The notes under the pieces: model-generated
What the model was told of the DNA's origin: nothing
Seen by the model: the letters and a program-made list of their open reading frames with translations, nothing else
The model's database searches: none
Shown: positions 8,649 to 16,271 of the stretch, piece after piece
How the letters are laid out: every line of letters begins with the position of its first letter
How positions within the stretch are numbered: position 1 is the first letter of the stretch
Program-made: the position numbers and the translations under genes
From: JAUVPY01 sp034412795
GTDB taxonomy: Bacteria; Chloroflexota; Anaerolineae; 4572-78; NAK82
DNA length: 64,000 bases
Assembly: GCA_034412795.1 (NCBI GenBank)
Contig: DAOUMD010000277.1
Coordinates: forward strand, 1 to 64,000
Reading direction: 5' to 3'

Positions 8649-9176
8649 ATGCGATGTCCAGTGTGTCCTATTACGCACGTTCCCAATAGTGTATTCTGTG
8701 ATGAATGCGGCGCATACCTGCTGAAAGGGAAGGAGCTGGGAACTGATCCCCTGGACATCACGCAGCTCAAGTGGCTGGGAGACGACAGGGATCCCTGCGC
8801 CAGGAATACACCTCCCCTCAGCACCAGACCGCTGACTATCCGGCTTCGCATAGCTTCCCAGGCAGGAATAGACAGCCACGCACGAGAGTTTCAAGTCTCG
8901 CTGGTGAAACCGATCCGCCTGGGCCGTACCGATCCTGTGTACGATATTTTCCCTGAAATAGATTTGACTCCGGACCTGGGGAGGGAGCACGGTGTCTCCC
9001 GTGAGCACACTTGCATCTTCCAGCAGGGTACCGTCGCCAAGATGGAAGACCTGGGAAGTACCAACGGCACCTTACTCAACGGTAAACGACTGGACCCCTA
9101 TATGCCTGAAACTTTGAGAGATGGCGACCAGTTTCAGATGGGCGAATTATTGATTGAGGTAAGCTTCGAGTCCTAA
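8649..9176 (+). CDS. Zinc-ribbon plus FHA-domain protein
   Basis: A 175-residue protein. The N terminus carries two Cys pairs (Cys3, Cys6, Cys17, Cys20) as a small zinc ribbon. The C-terminal half is a Forkhead-associated domain with the hallmark residues IRLGR, GVSREH and LGSTNGT, which binds phosphothreonine peptides. Such proteins normally work with Ser/Thr kinases, but none is encoded nearby. The ribosome-binding site is weak (GAGG, long spacing). It is divergent from the lipoprotein gene, and the 158-bp gap between them holds both promoters. Confidence 0.85.
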   Translation: MRCPVCPITHVPNSVFCDECGAYLLKGKELGTDPLDITQLKWLGDDRDPCARNTPPLSTRPLTIRLRIASQAGIDSHAREFQVSLVKPIRLGRTDPVYDIFPEIDLTPDLGREHGVSREHTCIFQQGTVAKMEDLGSTNGTLLNGKRLDPYMPETLRDGDQFQMGELLIEVSFES

Positions 9177-9269
9177 GGATTGAGAATTAAATAACTTCCT
9201 CAAATGCAAGCGAAATACTAGCCGGATTCAGTCGGCTAATGGGTAGGTTATTAAATCCTTAGTCCTAAG
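9169..9269. repeat. Hairpin repeat flanked by 9-bp direct repeats
   Basis: AGTCCTAAG occurs at 9169-9177 and again at 9261-9269. Between the copies, the arms at about 9178-9195 and 9247-9260 are imperfectly inverted (AATTAAATAAC against GATTTAATAAC), and a second inner hairpin (TAGCCG...CGGCTA) lies at about 9229-9238. The direct repeats could be a target duplication around an 83-bp MITE-like insert, placed right on the stop codon of the FHA gene. It could also serve as that gene's transcription end. Confidence 0.5.
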
Positions 9270-9310
9270 CTGTCCAACAAGACCCCTCACCAGGAGTCCG
9301 CAAGCAGTTG

Positions 9311-9430
9311 CTACTGGGTTACTTTTTCCAACAACTGCCGATAGTAGACGTAGTTTTCGAAGGTCACATCCTCCCGGACCCGCCCGTCGTCCAGAAGCGG
9401 CGGAACCTTTTCCCCTATCTCGCGCAAGTT
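9311..9430 (-). pseudogene. Orphan C-terminal coding fragment
   Basis: On the minus strand the frame ending at TAG 9311-9313 is open for about 43 codons and reads like real protein (an EKVPPLLDDGRVREDV block, then FENYVYYRQLLEKVTQ and stop). It has no start codon of its own. Upstream it runs into the last codons of the ferritin-like gene in a different frame. It may be the tail of a gene whose front was replaced, or a frameshifted extension of the ferritin-like gene. The family is not recognised. Confidence 0.4.
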
Positions 9431-9929
9431 AATCCAAGGCTTTCACGGCCTGACGGCTCGCGGCGCTGGTAAACCGGGCCGGAAACTCGGTCACGAGTCT
9501 GGCGATATGGTCTCTGAGTTGATCTCTCAGGAATGATCCGGAGCTCTCATCAGAGGAAAAGTGAGTTATGATGAATTCGAAGACTATGTTGATCTCGGAG
9601 TTCTCCAATTCGTTCGCTAATTGGTAGGCATCTTCCAGGTTCGAGATCTCTTCCAACGCATGTTGAGGCGAAAACAGGAGAAGCTTTCGTGCATCATTCA
9701 GGACGGAGGGGTCAGCCGGCGCCAACAATTGCTCAGGGCTTGATTTATCACGGACAGCCTCCAGCCAACAGGCGTGTCCGACTTCTTCCTTGGCATACTC
9801 TCTCCAGAAGTCAGCTATATCTGGTTGGTGCGCAAACTTCGCTTTCAGCCCAAGGTACAGCTCCTCTGCGGCTTCTTCCGCTGCCACCGCCAGTTTGAAG
9901 AGTTCGGCAGTCGTTTCGGTGTTTGACAT
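9429..9929 (-). CDS. Ferritin-like / rubrerythrin-like protein
   Basis: A 166-residue helical protein. The start is the ATG at 9929, supported by AAGGAAGGTGG about 6 nt upstream; longer in-frame starts lack this. Helix 1 has AAEEAAEELY and helix 2 has an ExxH motif (EEVGHACW), the carboxylate/His pattern of di-iron ferritin-like proteins. The second half has glutamates (ANELENSEIN) but no clear second ExxH, so metal binding may be incomplete. It is divergent from a Fur-family regulator, with Fur-type palindromes in the shared promoter region, suggesting metal- or peroxide-responsive expression. Confidence 0.65.
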   Translation of the reverse strand: MSNTETTAELFKLAVAAEEAAEELYLGLKAKFAHQPDIADFWREYAKEEVGHACWLEAVRDKSSPEQLLAPADPSVLNDARKLLLFSPQHALEEISNLEDAYQLANELENSEINIVFEFIITHFSSDESSGSFLRDQLRDHIARLVTEFPARFTSAASRQAVKALD

Positions 9930-10107
9930 CACGGTTCCACCTTCCTTGAGCCAATTATCGTTTCGGGGCGAGTAAGGATTGAGATTCCAATTACAAATGA
10001 GATGATAGTCAGGATATTTCGTACACATTGAGTATATCACATTTAGGCATGGCTTTCAAAACTTGCACGCCCACCCCGCCCACTTGCAACTTGCGCTATT
10101 TTGGGTC

Positions 10108-10147
10108 AATGATTATAATCATTAGCTATTGCAAATATTTGTAATAA
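10108..10147. promoter_or_regulatory. Two Fur-family operator palindromes
   Basis: AATGATTATAATCATT (10108-10123) is a perfect 16-bp palindrome of the Fur/PerR/Zur type. A second site centred near 10137 (TATTGCAAATATTTGTAATA) is symmetric except for one base pair. They lie 15-54 bp before the start of the Fur-family gene and in the region shared with the divergent ferritin-like gene. This fits autoregulation and control of the ferritin-like and downstream transporter genes. Confidence 0.75.
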
Positions 10148-10161
10148 CAACGGAGTAAAAA

Positions 10162-10593
10162 GTGTCACACGACCTGTCGGAATGCGCCACCCAGATTCGG
10201 GAACATGGATTTCGGGTAACCCCACAGCGTATGTTGCTTTTGGACGCTATCTGTGAGGGCAATGGGCATACCACATTCGACGAGATTTACGAACGGGTGA
10301 AAACCAAAGCGCCAGGGATCAATCAGGCGACGGTGTACCGCAGCCTGGATTTCCTGTGTGAGTTGCGACTGGTCGTTTCGGCAGAAATCGAGGGACACAC
10401 GGTGTATGAGATCGCCAGTGGGACACCCCATCACCATCTTGTCTGCCGTGGCTGTGGTTCGTCCCAGGATCTGACGGATTATCATTTCCAGGAGTTGCGA
10501 GACCATCTCCTGGAGGAGCACGGTTTCAAGGCCGATTTGGACCACTTGGCCATCACCGGTTTGTGCGCCAAGTGTATGGAAGAAAATACTTAA
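10162..10593 (+). CDS. Fur-family metal-responsive transcriptional regulator
   Basis: A 143-residue Fur-family repressor of typical length. The winged helix spans about residues 10-80, with the recognition helix NQATVYRSLDFL. It is followed by a His-rich sensing segment (HHH about 90-92) and two CxxC pairs (Cys95/98 and Cys135/138) forming the structural zinc site. Perfect operator-like palindromes lie just upstream. The next three genes encode a cobalt/nickel ECF transporter, so nickel or cobalt sensing (Nur-like) is plausible; zinc or peroxide sensing cannot be excluded from sequence. The start is ATG or GTG within a few codons of 10162. Confidence 0.9.
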   Translation: MSHDLSECATQIREHGFRVTPQRMLLLDAICEGNGHTTFDEIYERVKTKAPGINQATVYRSLDFLCELRLVVSAEIEGHTVYEIASGTPHHHLVCRGCGSSQDLTDYHFQELRDHLLEEHGFKADLDHLAITGLCAKCMEENT

Positions 10594-10624
10594 TCTTATT
10601 CTATCCAAGTAAGGGGGTCCAACT

Positions 10625-11617
10625 ATGAACTACGTTTCTCCTACCTACTATCTGTCCGGGGCGGCGACCGAGAACCCGGCCCTGCACATACCGGATGGTT
10701 TTCTCAGCTTGCCGATTGCATTGCTGTGCTGGGTGTTGGCCATCATACTTCTGGCGGTGGCGATACGACAGACGCAGGATACGCTGGGCGAACGCCAGAT
10801 CCCATTGATGGGTATTATGGCTGCGTTCATTTTTGCGGCGCAGATGATCAACTTCCCGGTTGCCGGTGGAACGTCGGGGCACTTGCTAGGTGGTGCGTTA
10901 GCGGCGATTGTCCTTGGTCCGTGGGCAGGGATGTTGGTTATGGCCAGCGTCATAGCCGTCCAGGCGTTGCTCTTCCAGGATGGTGGACTGCTGGTGATGG
11001 GCGCCAACATCCTCAACATGGGAATGCTGACGGCGCTGGTCGGTTATGGACTGTACCGAGGTGTAACTGGGCAGGGCCGGGGCACACGGCTGGCCATGGC
11101 CGGCGTGGCGGCCTGGTTGTCGGTGATGGCGGCGGCACTGGCCACATCGCTTCAGTTGTGGTTGAGCGGGACATCGGCGTTGAGGATCGTGGTACCGACG
11201 ATGTTGGGCGTTCACGCGGTCATCGGCATCGGCGAGGCGCTGATCACCGTGGCTGCCCTGGCATTTATCATGCAGACACGCCCGGATCTACTAGAAGCAA
11301 AGGGCGAGGCACGAGGTGGCCTGGGCTGGGCGATTGCTGGTCTGATGGTGGCCCTGGCTGTAGTGTTGCTGGCGCCACTGGCTTCAGCCAACCCAGATGG
11401 GCTGGAGCGAGTTGCCGAAGACATGGGTTTCATCGAACAGGGAACTGGCGCCCCTTATGAGATTCTGCCTGACTACACGATCCCGCTGCTGGGGGAGACA
11501 GCCCTGTCCACCATTCTGGCGGGTGTCATTGGCGCTTTGGTGGTCGCCGTCCTGATTGTGATTGCAGTCCGCTTGCTGCGACGCCCGGTCAGAGCCACCT
11601 CCGAGAGCGGCTCTTAG
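10625..11617 (+). CDS. cbiM: Fused CbiM-CbiN-like ECF substrate-binding component (Co/Ni)
   Basis: A 330-residue membrane protein. Residues about 20-220 match CbiM/NikM, with the LHIPDGFLS entry motif, AAQMINFPVAGGTSGHLLGG and GANILNMG blocks. The C-terminal part (about 235-320) is the PDGLE/CbiN-like module (NPDGLERVAEDMGF between two TM helices), making a CbiMN-type fusion. CbiM/NikM proteins coordinate Ni(II) or Co(II) through the extreme N terminus and a following His. Here that His is residue 21, behind a non-hydrophobic 19-residue extension. AAGGGGG 9 nt upstream supports the 10625 ATG. It is followed 13 nt later by cbiQ. Confidence 0.9.
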   Translation: MNYVSPTYYLSGAATENPALHIPDGFLSLPIALLCWVLAIILLAVAIRQTQDTLGERQIPLMGIMAAFIFAAQMINFPVAGGTSGHLLGGALAAIVLGPWAGMLVMASVIAVQALLFQDGGLLVMGANILNMGMLTALVGYGLYRGVTGQGRGTRLAMAGVAAWLSVMAAALATSLQLWLSGTSALRIVVPTMLGVHAVIGIGEALITVAALAFIMQTRPDLLEAKGEARGGLGWAIAGLMVALAVVLLAPLASANPDGLERVAEDMGFIEQGTGAPYEILPDYTIPLLGETALSTILAGVIGALVVAVLIVIAVRLLRRPVRATSESGS

Positions 11618-11630
11618 GGTTCCTGATGCT

Positions 11631-12458
11631 ATGCACGCCAACGCGCTGGACCGTTACCAGACAGGTGAGAGCTTGATCCACCACCTTGACCCTCGGGTCA
11701 AGGTGGTGGTGACAGTTCTATTTATCCTTTCGAACGTATTGCTGCCGGACGGAGCGTGGCTGGCCTTTGACCTGGCCTGGGTCCTGATCCTGTTGATCAG
11801 TGTGCTAACCGGGTTGGGCCTGGGCTATGCGCTCAAACGTTCCTTTGTGGCGCTCCCTTTTGCGCTGGCAGCCGTCACGGTGATGTTTAACGTGCCGGGA
11901 CAGCCGCTTTTCGCCTGGAAGCTTGGCCCCTGGCACATGGTGGCCACCGATGCAGGCGTGATCCGCTTTGCCAGTATCGTGCTTCGGACCTGGCTTTCGG
12001 TGCAGATGGCCATCCTGCTGACGGCGACCACCCGCTTCCCGGATGTGCTTCACGCGTTACATCACCTACGCGTCCCCGCCCTGCTGGTGGCCATCATCTC
12101 GTTCATGTATCGCTATCTGTTCGTCATCACCGATGAGGCGAAACGTTTGATGCGCGCTCGCGAAGCGCGCAGTGCCCGACCGGCGAAGCGGGTCACGCCC
12201 GAATCGGGAGCGATGGCAGGTGGCGGAGGCTCAATTGCCTGGCGGGCACGGGTGACGGGCAACATGGTGGGCCAGCTCTTTCTACGCAGCTATGAGCGTA
12301 GTGACCGTGTTTACAATGCAATGTTGGCGCGGGGCTACAACGGCCAGTTCTTGACTATCAACCCGCACGTGATGTGCGCTTCAGATTGGATGGTTGGGGC
12401 GGTGGCGGTGATCAGCCTGCTTCTGCTGCAGGTGATTGGGCGGGTGGGGCTTTTGTGA
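11631..12458 (+). CDS. cbiQ: ECF transporter T component CbiQ
   Basis: A 275-residue membrane protein of the CbiQ/EcfT family. It begins MHANALDRYQTGESLIHHLDP, the usual N terminus of the family, followed by several TM helices and the cytoplasmic coupling region with two Ala-Arg-x motifs (MRAREARSARP and NAMLARGYNG). It transmits ATPase movement to CbiM. The ATG at 11631 was chosen over longer starts inside cbiM because it matches the family N terminus. It is followed by a repeat-filled gap before cbiO. Confidence 0.92.
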   Translation: MHANALDRYQTGESLIHHLDPRVKVVVTVLFILSNVLLPDGAWLAFDLAWVLILLISVLTGLGLGYALKRSFVALPFALAAVTVMFNVPGQPLFAWKLGPWHMVATDAGVIRFASIVLRTWLSVQMAILLTATTRFPDVLHALHHLRVPALLVAIISFMYRYLFVITDEAKRLMRAREARSARPAKRVTPESGAMAGGGGSIAWRARVTGNMVGQLFLRSYERSDRVYNAMLARGYNGQFLTINPHVMCASDWMVGAVAVISLLLLQVIGRVGLL

Positions 12459-12715
12459 CGAATGGCGAATGATGAACGACGAAGGACGAGAGACGAAGGA
12501 CAAATGACGAAGGACGAATAGCGAATAGCGAATGGCGAATGGCGAATGATGAACGATGAAGGACGAAGGATGGAGGATGGAGGACGAAAGGTGAGATCTA
12601 TAATTGGGGACATAATTATTGGGGACATAATTAATAATGAGGGAAGAGATGCAAAAGACGAATGATAGAATTCAAATGCATTCCGTCGTTCGTCCTCCGT
12701 CCTTCGTCACTCAAT
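12456..12715. repeat. Reiterated-word inverted repeat between cbiQ and cbiO
   Basis: From the cbiQ stop to about 12590 the sequence is an irregular run of GACGAA, GGCGAAT, GATGAAC and GGATGGA words. The complementary words (GTCGTTCGTCCTCC, GTCCTTCGTCACT) reappear at about 12685-12712, so the two sides can pair as a long imperfect hairpin. Between them is a short tandem repeat, TAATTGGGGACA twice at 12601-12630. The right arm runs into the predicted N terminus of cbiO. Confidence 0.7.
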
Positions 12716-13452
12716 ATGGGAACGGCGCGCACGCCGGCGACGGGGTGCCAACGCTGCTGGTGGAGAATCTGAGCTTTAGCTACCCTGATGGGCGCACTGC
12801 GCTGCGGGATGTTTCGCTGCAAATAAACGATTGTGAGAAGGTGGCTCTGGTAGGGCCAAACGGGGCGGGTAAGAGCACGCTTATGCTCCACCTTAACGGC
12901 ATCCTGAGCGGCGAGGGCCAGGTAGAGGTGAGGGGAATGCCGGTGACCAAGTCCAATCTGCCGGTGATCCGGGCCAAGGTGGGGCTGGTGTTCCAAAACC
13001 CGGACGATCAACTCTTCTCGCCGACCGTCTTTGAGGACGTCGCCTTTGGTCCGCTCCACATGGGGCTGCCCAAAGATGAGATACAGGAGCGCGTGGCCCG
13101 GGCGCTGGAGCAAGTGGGTATGAGCGACTACACGGACAGGCTTTCGCACCATCTCAGCGTGGGCGAAAAAAAGCGCGTGGCGATCGCTACTGTGCTGTCT
13201 ATGGAGCCGGAGATCCTGATCCTCGACGAACCCTCGGCCGGCCTGGATCCCCGGGCACGCCGGGCGCTTATCAACCAATTACGCGAGCTCCCGATCACGA
13301 TGCTGGTGTCGACGCACGATATGCGTTTGGTAAGCGAGTTGTTCCCACGCATAGTGATTATGGATGAAGGACGCATCGTGGCGGATGGCGCTACCGATGC
13401 GTTGATGGACGATGCAGAGTTGTTGGAGGCGCATGGGCTTGAAAGGCCATGA
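12637..13452 (+). CDS. cbiO: ECF transporter ATPase CbiO
   Basis: ABC ATPase of up to 271 residues, with Walker A GPNGAGKST, Q-loop VFQNPDDQLF (typical of ECF ATPases), signature LSVGEKKR, Walker B ILILDEPSAGLD and switch His in STHDMR. It powers the CbiMN/CbiQ cobalt or nickel importer. Residues 1 to about 35 of the longest frame are encoded by the repeat arm and do not look conserved. The true start may be further in, for example the GTG just before PTLLVENLSFSYPDG, where family similarity begins. The start is therefore uncertain; the identity is not. Confidence 0.92.
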   Translation: MREEMQKTNDRIQMHSVVRPPSFVTQYGNGAHAGDGVPTLLVENLSFSYPDGRTALRDVSLQINDCEKVALVGPNGAGKSTLMLHLNGILSGEGQVEVRGMPVTKSNLPVIRAKVGLVFQNPDDQLFSPTVFEDVAFGPLHMGLPKDEIQERVARALEQVGMSDYTDRLSHHLSVGEKKRVAIATVLSMEPEILILDEPSAGLDPRARRALINQLRELPITMLVSTHDMRLVSELFPRIVIMDEGRIVADGATDALMDDAELLEAHGLERP

Positions 13453-13537
13453 GGAATTGGAAAATTGGAAGGCTGGAAGATTGGAAGATTGTTTCCGGTT
13501 TCGCGACCTTCCAATCTTCCAGTCTTCCAACCTTCCA
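13453..13537. terminator. Hairpin of GGAAGATT words between convergent cbiO and nuoN
   Basis: The left arm (about 13455-13491, words GGAAGGCTGGAAGATTGGAAG) is answered by complementary CTTCCAATCTTCCAGTCTTCC words at 13507-13537. It fills the whole gap between the cbiO and nuoN stops, so it probably ends transcription from both sides, although no T-run follows. It belongs to the same class of reiterated-word hairpins found elsewhere in the window. Confidence 0.6.
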
Positions 13538-15037
13538 TTATCCAAGAGGTATCTGGGCCACCAAACTAGTAAGCGAGCCCGGCCACAAGCCCAGGATCAC
13601 GGTGAGTAGCACGGCCAGCAGCACGGCGGTGGCGATGGCGGCCTTAAGGTTGACGGCCCCAAGTTTCTTGCCTTCGCCCCCCTCCCCCGGAAGAGCCGGC
13701 GCGTATTGCGCCGGGTCGCGCATATACATGTGGACCACAACCCCCAAGTAATAGAAGGCGGAGATGACGCTGTTGATCACCCCGACGACGGCCAGCCAGG
13801 TCAAATCCGCCTCAACGGCCGCTCGAAAGACAAAGAGTTTGCCCCAAAAGCCCACCAGGGGCGGTATCCCCGTCAGAGAGAGCATAAAGATGGCCATGGC
13901 GGCCGCCAGCAAGGGTTCACGCTGGCTCAAACCGTCATAGTCACGGAGCATAGTGCTGAACTCGTCTCGGCGCTCTATGACAGCGGCGACGGCAAAGGCC
14001 CCGACGGTCATAAAGGCATAGGCCAGTAAGTAAAATAGCACGGCGCGCACGCCACTCTCATTGCCGGCGGCCACTCCGACCAGGATATAACCGGCGTGGG
14101 CGATGCTGGAATAGCCCAGCATACGCTTGACGTCACTCTGGGTTAAAGCGGCCAGATTGCCGAAGGTCATAGTCAGCACAGACAGCACAGCAAGGGCAAC
14201 GGTCCACTCGGCGGCATAGGCCAGGTCGCCAAAAGAGAAGTTAAGCACGCGAATAAGGGCGGCAAAGCCGGCCGCTTTGGCCCCAACCGACATGAAGGCT
14301 GTCACCGAGGTGGGCGCGCCCTGGTACACGTCGGGCGTCCACCATTGGAAGGGTACGACGGCGACCTTGAAGGCAAAGCCGATCAGCAGGAGGGCCAACC
14401 CGACCAGGGCCATGGGGTCAGGGCTGGGCAGGGGGCTGCCCTCCGCCAACCAAGCGCCGATTTCGGCCAGGTTGGTGGTGCCGGTGGCGCCGTAGGTCAG
14501 CGCCGCGCCGTACAGGAAAAAGGCGGATGCAAAGGCGCCCAGGATAAAATACTTCATGCCGGCCTCGACCGAGGCAAATTGTCTCCGGTTGAAACCGGCC
14601 AGGATGTAGAGGGAGATTGACATGATCTCCAGACCCAGAAAGACGACGATGAGGTCGGCCGCGGCGGCCATGAGCATCATGCCGATGGTGGAGAAGAGGA
14701 GCAGGGCGTAGTAAGCGCCGTGCCCTAGGTCGTGCCGCTCCAGGTAATCGACGGCAATCAGGGTGGCCAAGCCGGCGGTGACCAGGAAGACAAGGTTGAA
14801 GAAGAGGGCGTAGCCATCGCTGACGGCCATGTCCTGGAAGGCGAAAGGTGCGTACCCCGCCAAAACGATGGACACGACGGCGGCGATCACAACGCCGAGC
14901 AGTCCCAGGTAGCCCAGGAAACGCTTGTCGGTCACGGCCAGATCGAGCAGGAGCACGATCAGGGCGGTTCCCATAACGATGAGCGCTGGGGCCAGGGCTA
15001 TGAAGTTTAGGGTTGGAATTTCGATAGGCATAGGCAT
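13538..15037 (-). CDS. nuoN: NADH-quinone oxidoreductase subunit N
   Basis: A 499-residue antiporter-like membrane subunit of complex I with about 14 TM helices. Conserved pieces include LGLEIMSISLYILAG, a lysine-bearing helix in FKVAVVPFQWWTPDVYQGAPT and a second in QSDVKRMLGYSSIAHAGY. It forms part of the proton-pumping membrane arm. It is the last nuo gene in transcription order but is separated from nuoM by a 3.7-kb block of unrelated accessory genes. The MNT gene upstream ends only 7 bp before its start. Confidence 0.95.
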   Translation of the reverse strand: MPMPIEIPTLNFIALAPALIVMGTALIVLLLDLAVTDKRFLGYLGLLGVVIAAVVSIVLAGYAPFAFQDMAVSDGYALFFNLVFLVTAGLATLIAVDYLERHDLGHGAYYALLLFSTIGMMLMAAAADLIVVFLGLEIMSISLYILAGFNRRQFASVEAGMKYFILGAFASAFFLYGAALTYGATGTTNLAEIGAWLAEGSPLPSPDPMALVGLALLLIGFAFKVAVVPFQWWTPDVYQGAPTSVTAFMSVGAKAAGFAALIRVLNFSFGDLAYAAEWTVALAVLSVLTMTFGNLAALTQSDVKRMLGYSSIAHAGYILVGVAAGNESGVRAVLFYLLAYAFMTVGAFAVAAVIERRDEFSTMLRDYDGLSQREPLLAAAMAIFMLSLTGIPPLVGFWGKLFVFRAAVEADLTWLAVVGVINSVISAFYYLGVVVHMYMRDPAQYAPALPGEGGEGKKLGAVNLKAAIATAVLLAVLLTVILGLWPGSLTSLVAQIPLG

Positions 15038-15044
15038 TTCCGTT

Positions 15045-15392
15045 TTAGTCTAGCTCAATGACAATACCTTCTTGTTGGACGTGATGGGCAAATTCTTCCG
15101 ATGTGGCGATGAGATCAACCAGGTCTACCGTGAACGGGATGTTGGAGTTCTCCAGCAACTCTCGGGCGATGCTAAGCTCCAGACTTATGTCCCTGGAGGC
15201 AAGCACACCGATGTCGAAATCGGAGACGTCGTGATACTGGTTTGTCGCCCGGGAGCCGAACAAATAGACCTGGCAGTCAAAGCCTGTTTCGCTGGACCGA
15301 AGCCTGAACACCTGCTTTAATATGGTTTTGATTTGAGACAGATAGGGTTCATGAACTGTGTCGGTCCTGGCGTTAGTAACGGACGTAGTCAC
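15045..15392 (-). CDS. MNT-type nucleotidyltransferase domain protein
   Basis: A 115-residue minimal nucleotidyltransferase. The catalytic motif is intact: Gly46-Ser47, then Ser57-Asp58-x-Asp60 within SDFDIGV. In MNT/HEPN toxin-antitoxin pairs such proteins act as antitoxins, often by AMPylating the HEPN RNase. No HEPN gene lies next to it, so it is either an orphan or acts on a toxin elsewhere; the pair at 29119-29956 is a candidate. It sits directly upstream of nuoN within the accessory island. Confidence 0.8.
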   Translation of the reverse strand: MTTSVTNARTDTVHEPYLSQIKTILKQVFRLRSSETGFDCQVYLFGSRATNQYHDVSDFDIGVLASRDISLELSIARELLENSNIPFTVDLVDLIATSEEFAHHVQQEGIVIELD

Positions 15393-15404
15393 TTGGTTGT
15401 ACCC

Positions 15405-15793
15405 TCAAGTCTGTTCACTTGGTGTTGCACGCGCCTCCAGCCAGCGCTTAAGCGACCGCTGGCTTTCACCAGAGGGCTTTCCTAATACCAAATTCTCAAC
15501 GCCTATGTCTTCGTCAAGGTCCGGCCAATTAAGCGCCAGTTGTCGCCCTCCTCGGGTGCGCTGTGCCAGAGCCGGGGATACCACGCCAGAGGTACTGAAA
15601 CTGTACGCCCGTCAGTAAGATCAACGATGAGAGTGTCTTCGGTGACAGTAACGTTTTGCGCTGTGGCTATGTGAGTTTCAATTAACTCGCGTGTCCTAAG
15701 GTCGATCTCCCCCGCCTTATACGCCTTGATTTCTCTGATGCCTTCCAGGATTTCCCGACTAATATCTTGTTCAGACATCCTTGAGCTCATCAC
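15405..15793 (-). pseudogene. Frameshifted DUF2442 family gene
   Basis: The intact part encodes an N-terminal segment (SEQDISREILEGIREIKAYK) and a DUF2442 core (LTDGRTVSVPLAWYPRL, then NWRLIG), ending prematurely at 15503 with RTLTKT. In the next frame the expected tail continues (PDLDEDIGVENL, GKPSGESQRSLKRWLEAR) to a stop at 15405. The related copy at 16272-16440 shows what was lost: 22 bp between two TGGCCGG direct repeats. This is a simple slippage deletion. The truncated 96-residue product may still be made. Confidence 0.75.
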
Positions 15794-15819
15794 GAATTCT
15801 CAATGGCGACAGAGGTTGA

Positions 15820-15884
15820 GAACAACGGATGCGCAGGATGTAACGGATTCACCACGTGCTCGCAAAGAATCCGTTGCATCCTGC
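15820..15884. repeat. Hairpin repeat, copy 1 of a dispersed unit
   Basis: The arms at 15833-15850 and 15867-15884 are 18-nt inverted repeats with a single mismatch (GCAGGATGTAACGGATTC and its complement). The left portion GAACAACGGATGCGCAGGA...GATTCACC (15820-15853) recurs at 18224-18257 with two mismatches. It is a REP/MITE-like element within the accessory island. Confidence 0.7.
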
Positions 15885-15962
15885 CAATCTGTGTTCTTTA
15901 GTGAGAACGAATCGCGACAGAAGAACCGTACAAGCACATAATTCTGGGACTATATCCTCATT

Positions 15963-16184
15963 CTACCCATATCCTTCTTCATCTTCTGGTTGCCGGTTGG
16001 GGCAAATAATATCAATCATTTCCCCTTTGTAAAAGACGATAGTATGCTCTTGAGGCGCGGCATCACCAAGATACACTTTTTTCTTGAGGCTCATTGCTTT
16101 GATTTCTCGAATTGTGTTTTCGAAGAAATCAGATTGATGACCACAATCACAAAGGTATGAAGAAGGATAAATCTCTTTTGGCAT
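15963..16184 (-). CDS. Small conserved protein with CxCxH motif
   Basis: A 73-residue protein beginning MPKEIYPSSYLCDCGHQSDFF and including a MSLKKKVYLGD block and an EHTIVFYKGEMIDIICPN block. The Cys-x-Cys-x-His and the later Cys suggest a small metal-binding (zinc-ribbon-like) fold. I believe it belongs to a small family found in several bacterial phyla but cannot name it or assign a function. It is flanked by DUF2442 remnants and an ADP-ribosylglycohydrolase gene, in the island between nuoM and nuoN. Confidence 0.65.
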   Translation of the reverse strand: MPKEIYPSSYLCDCGHQSDFFENTIREIKAMSLKKKVYLGDAAPQEHTIVFYKGEMIDIICPNRQPEDEEGYG

Positions 16185-16271
16185 ACAATAACCTACCCTT
16201 GGCCTGCACGGTAGACGCCAGCGACGTCTTCACCATGCTGACACGCTGAAACTCGGCCCATGCCAAGACGA

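Noticed and set aside
12456..12600. Possible CRISPR array
   Set aside because: The units are 6-8 nt, irregular, without constant-length spacers, and answered by a complementary arm downstream. No cas operon is present; the Cas4-like genes at 43-44 kb stand alone.
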